Positions 13,201-14,873 of a stretch of 14,873 nt of DNA are shown here, in pieces. The stretch comes from JADJQU01 sp035490315. GTDB taxonomy: Bacteria; Planctomycetota; UBA1135; GCA-002686595. Under the pieces are notes generated by a model that was given only the letters and a program-made list of their open reading frames with translations, was not told the origin of the DNA and did no database searches. The position numbers were made by a program, and so were the translations under genes. The stretch covers positions 1 through 14,873 of the forward strand of contig DATHET010000337.1 in the NCBI GenBank assembly GCA_035490315.1, in the 5' to 3' direction. Each line of letters opens with the position of its first letter. Position 1 is the first letter of the stretch.

Positions 13201-14873
13201 GTGCACATCTCCTATCGCTGGCTCTCGCGCCACGTCGATCTCGCCGGCGTCACGCCGCAGCAGCTCGCCGTCGATCTGACGCTCTCGACGGCGGAAGTCG
13301 AGGGGCTCGAGCGCTTCGCGCCTTGTCTGGGCGACGTGGTCGTCGGCTTCGTCAAGACGCGCGTGCCGCATCCGGGCTCGGATCACTTGAACCTGTGCAC
13401 GGTCGACGTCGGCCAGGCGGAGGTGCTGCAGATCGTCTGCGGAGCGGCGAACGTCGACGCAGGGCAGAAAGTCGCCGTCGCGACGGCGGGCACCGAGCTT
13501 CCGGGCGGGATCAAGCTCAAGCGCACCAAGATCCGCGGCGTCGAATCGAACGGCATGATCTGCTCCGAGCGCGAGCTGGGTCTCGGCGAGGAGCACTCTG
13601 GGATCTGGGTTTTGCCCGCGGACGCGACGGTCGGAAAGTCCGTGGCCCAGGCCTTGTCGCTCGAGGACTGGGTGATCGAGATCGACAACAAGTCGGTGAC
13701 GCACCGGCCTGATTTGTGGGGCCACCGCGGTTTCGCGCGCGAGCTGGCGGCGATCTACCGCCGGCCGATGATTCCTCTCGACACGAGCTTGCCGCGCGCG
13801 GTCAGCGGTGGAACGGCGTTTCCCGTGCGCATCGAGAGCCCCGCCTGCTCGCGATTCGTCGCCTTGTCGATCGAGGGCGCGAGCAATGCGCGCTCGCCGG
13901 ACTGGCTGCGTTTCCTGCTGCTCGCGGTCGGGCAGCGGCCGATCGATCTGTTCGTGGACCTGTCGAATTTCGTGATGCTCGATCTCGGCCAGCCCAACCA
14001 CCTCTTCGATCGGCGCCGCTTGTCGAGCGAGGGCATCGTCGTGCGCGATGCGCGGCCGGGAGAAACTGTGGTCACGCTCGACGGCACTTCGCGCGCGCTC
14101 GAAACCAGCGATCTGCTGATTACTTCCGGCGGCGCGGCTGTCGGACTCGCAGGCATCATGGGTGGAGACGCGACGAAGGTTTCCGCGGATACGACTTCGT
14201 TGATTCTCGAAGCCGCGTCGTTCCAGGCCTCGGTGATCCGCAAGACCAGCGCGCGTCTGGGATTGCGCAGCGATGCTTCGGCGCGCTTCGAGAAAAATCT
14301 TTCGCCGACCCTCGCGATCGAGGCGGCGGGACACCTCGTGCGGACCCTGGAATCGATCCAGCCCAATGCGCACCTCGCCGCTCCGGCCACCGACGTCGGC
14401 GACTGGCGCGATCCGGCGCGCAGCGTGAAGCTGCGGCCAGCTCGCGTGCGCGCGGTGCTCGGAGCGCCGATCAGCGATGAAACGATCCGCGACATCCTCG
14501 TGCGCCTGGGACTGGAGACGCAGACCAGCGGCGAGACCTGGAACGTGCTCATTCCTTCGCAGCGCGCGACCAAGGATCTCAGCATCGAGAGCGACCTGAT
14601 CGAGGAAGTCGGCCGCATCCACCGCTACGGCTCGATCGCCGAGAAGCCGTTGGCGGGCGAGCTCACGCCCGTCGCGCGCGATCCGCGGCAGGTGCTCGTG
14701 CGCCGGATCGAGGACCGTCTCGCCGGCGGCGCCGCTTTCCACCAGACGATCAGCTATTCCTTCGTCGCCGACGAGCTGCTCGAAAAGCTCGGACTGATTT
14801 CCCTGGCTCATGTGCGCGTGATCAATCCGGTGGCCGACGGCATCTCACGCATCCGTCGCTCCGTGGCGCCGAG
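13201..14873 (+). CDS. pheT: Phenylalanine--tRNA ligase beta subunit, C-terminus cut by window edge
   Basis: 557 codons are present from a GTG start at 13201. AGGGG (13190-13194), overlapping the pheS stop, lies 6 nt upstream. An in-frame TAG (the pheS stop) closes the frame four codons earlier, so no other upstream start is possible. Residues 43-150 are the EMAP/OB-type tRNA-binding domain (HPGSDHLNLCTVD, KRTKIRGVESNGMICSERE). NKSVTHRPDLWGHRGFARE (163-181) follows. B3/B4 (about 208-380) includes GIMGG and RLGLRSDASARFEKNL and in this family edits mis-charged Tyr-tRNA. B5 spans about 405-480. The class II-like core and the anticodon-binding (FDX-ACB) domain would lie beyond the right edge. 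It is translated with pheS to form the heterotetramer. Confidence 0.95.
   Translation, partial: MHISYRWLSRHVDLAGVTPQQLAVDLTLSTAEVEGLERFAPCLGDVVVGFVKTRVPHPGSDHLNLCTVDVGQAEVLQIVCGAANVDAGQKVAVATAGTELPGGIKLKRTKIRGVESNGMICSERELGLGEEHSGIWVLPADATVGKSVAQALSLEDWVIEIDNKSVTHRPDLWGHRGFARELAAIYRRPMIPLDTSLPRAVSGGTAFPVRIESPACSRFVALSIEGASNARSPDWLRFLLLAVGQRPIDLFVDLSNFVMLDLGQPNHLFDRRRLSSEGIVVRDARPGETVVTLDGTSRALETSDLLITSGGAAVGLAGIMGGDATKVSADTTSLILEAASFQASVIRKTSARLGLRSDASARFEKNLSPTLAIEAAGHLVRTLESIQPNAHLAAPATDVGDWRDPARSVKLRPARVRAVLGAPISDETIRDILVRLGLETQTSGETWNVLIPSQRATKDLSIESDLIEEVGRIHRYGSIAEKPLAGELTPVARDPRQVLVRRIEDRLAGGAAFHQTISYSFVADELLEKLGLISLAHVRVINPVADGISRIRRSVAP

Noticed and set aside
12904..14811. Long minus-strand open frame opposite pheS and pheT
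   Set aside because: It is antisense to two unmistakable housekeeping genes, with low-complexity charged composition and no recognisable domain.

Overview
The window looks like chromosomal DNA of a high-GC planctomycete, most likely one of the deep-branching Planctomycetota lineages. I infer this from very high GC, a pair of large secreted repeat proteins ending in a Cys-rich tail (YCTAKLNS ... CQWWGRDPG ... VCP) that I associate with those bacteria, a secreted GVYG-repeat protein, weak or absent Shine-Dalgarno sites at several starts, and loosely arranged operons. No mobile element, CRISPR array, tRNA or rRNA was seen.

Layout, left to right. 1-1443 (-) is a secreted subtilisin-family protease cut by the left edge, with catalytic Asp and His visible. 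1660-3201 (+), divergent from it, is a secreted protein with tail-fibre-like N-terminal motifs, about 13 GVxG repeats and a compact C-terminal domain; a strong stem-loop follows its stop. 3417-5057 (+) and 5068-6501 (-) are convergent with only 10 bp between their stops: a class III PLP aminotransferase of the type found in polysaccharide clusters, and a radical SAM protein whose SPASM-like cysteine region lies N-terminal to the core. Both end in the same about 70-residue C-terminal module (24 identities in 70 ungapped columns by hand alignment). This pair is the best candidate for an undescribed biosynthetic system here. 6690-7088 (+) is a DksA/TraR-type zinc-finger protein.

7117-9495 (-) and 9698-12001 (-) are tandem paralogues encoding secreted RCC1/BLIP-II-like beta-propeller proteins. 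Each has 14 units of about 41 residues (two seven-bladed propellers' worth) and an 8-cysteine C-terminal domain that is 83% identical between the two. 12169-13191 (+) and 13201 to the right edge are pheS and pheT, the two subunits of phenylalanyl-tRNA synthetase. A textbook intrinsic terminator lies just upstream of pheS, in the leader, as expected for transcription attenuation.

How they fit together: pheST is housekeeping. The protease, the GVYG protein and both propeller proteins are all exported and probably belong to the cell envelope or secreted fraction. The aminotransferase/radical SAM pair may make or modify a surface glycan or other small molecule, an inference from family and shared module only. 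All intergenic stretches are shorter than about 220 bp. The long open frames antisense to the repeat genes and to pheST are composition shadows.
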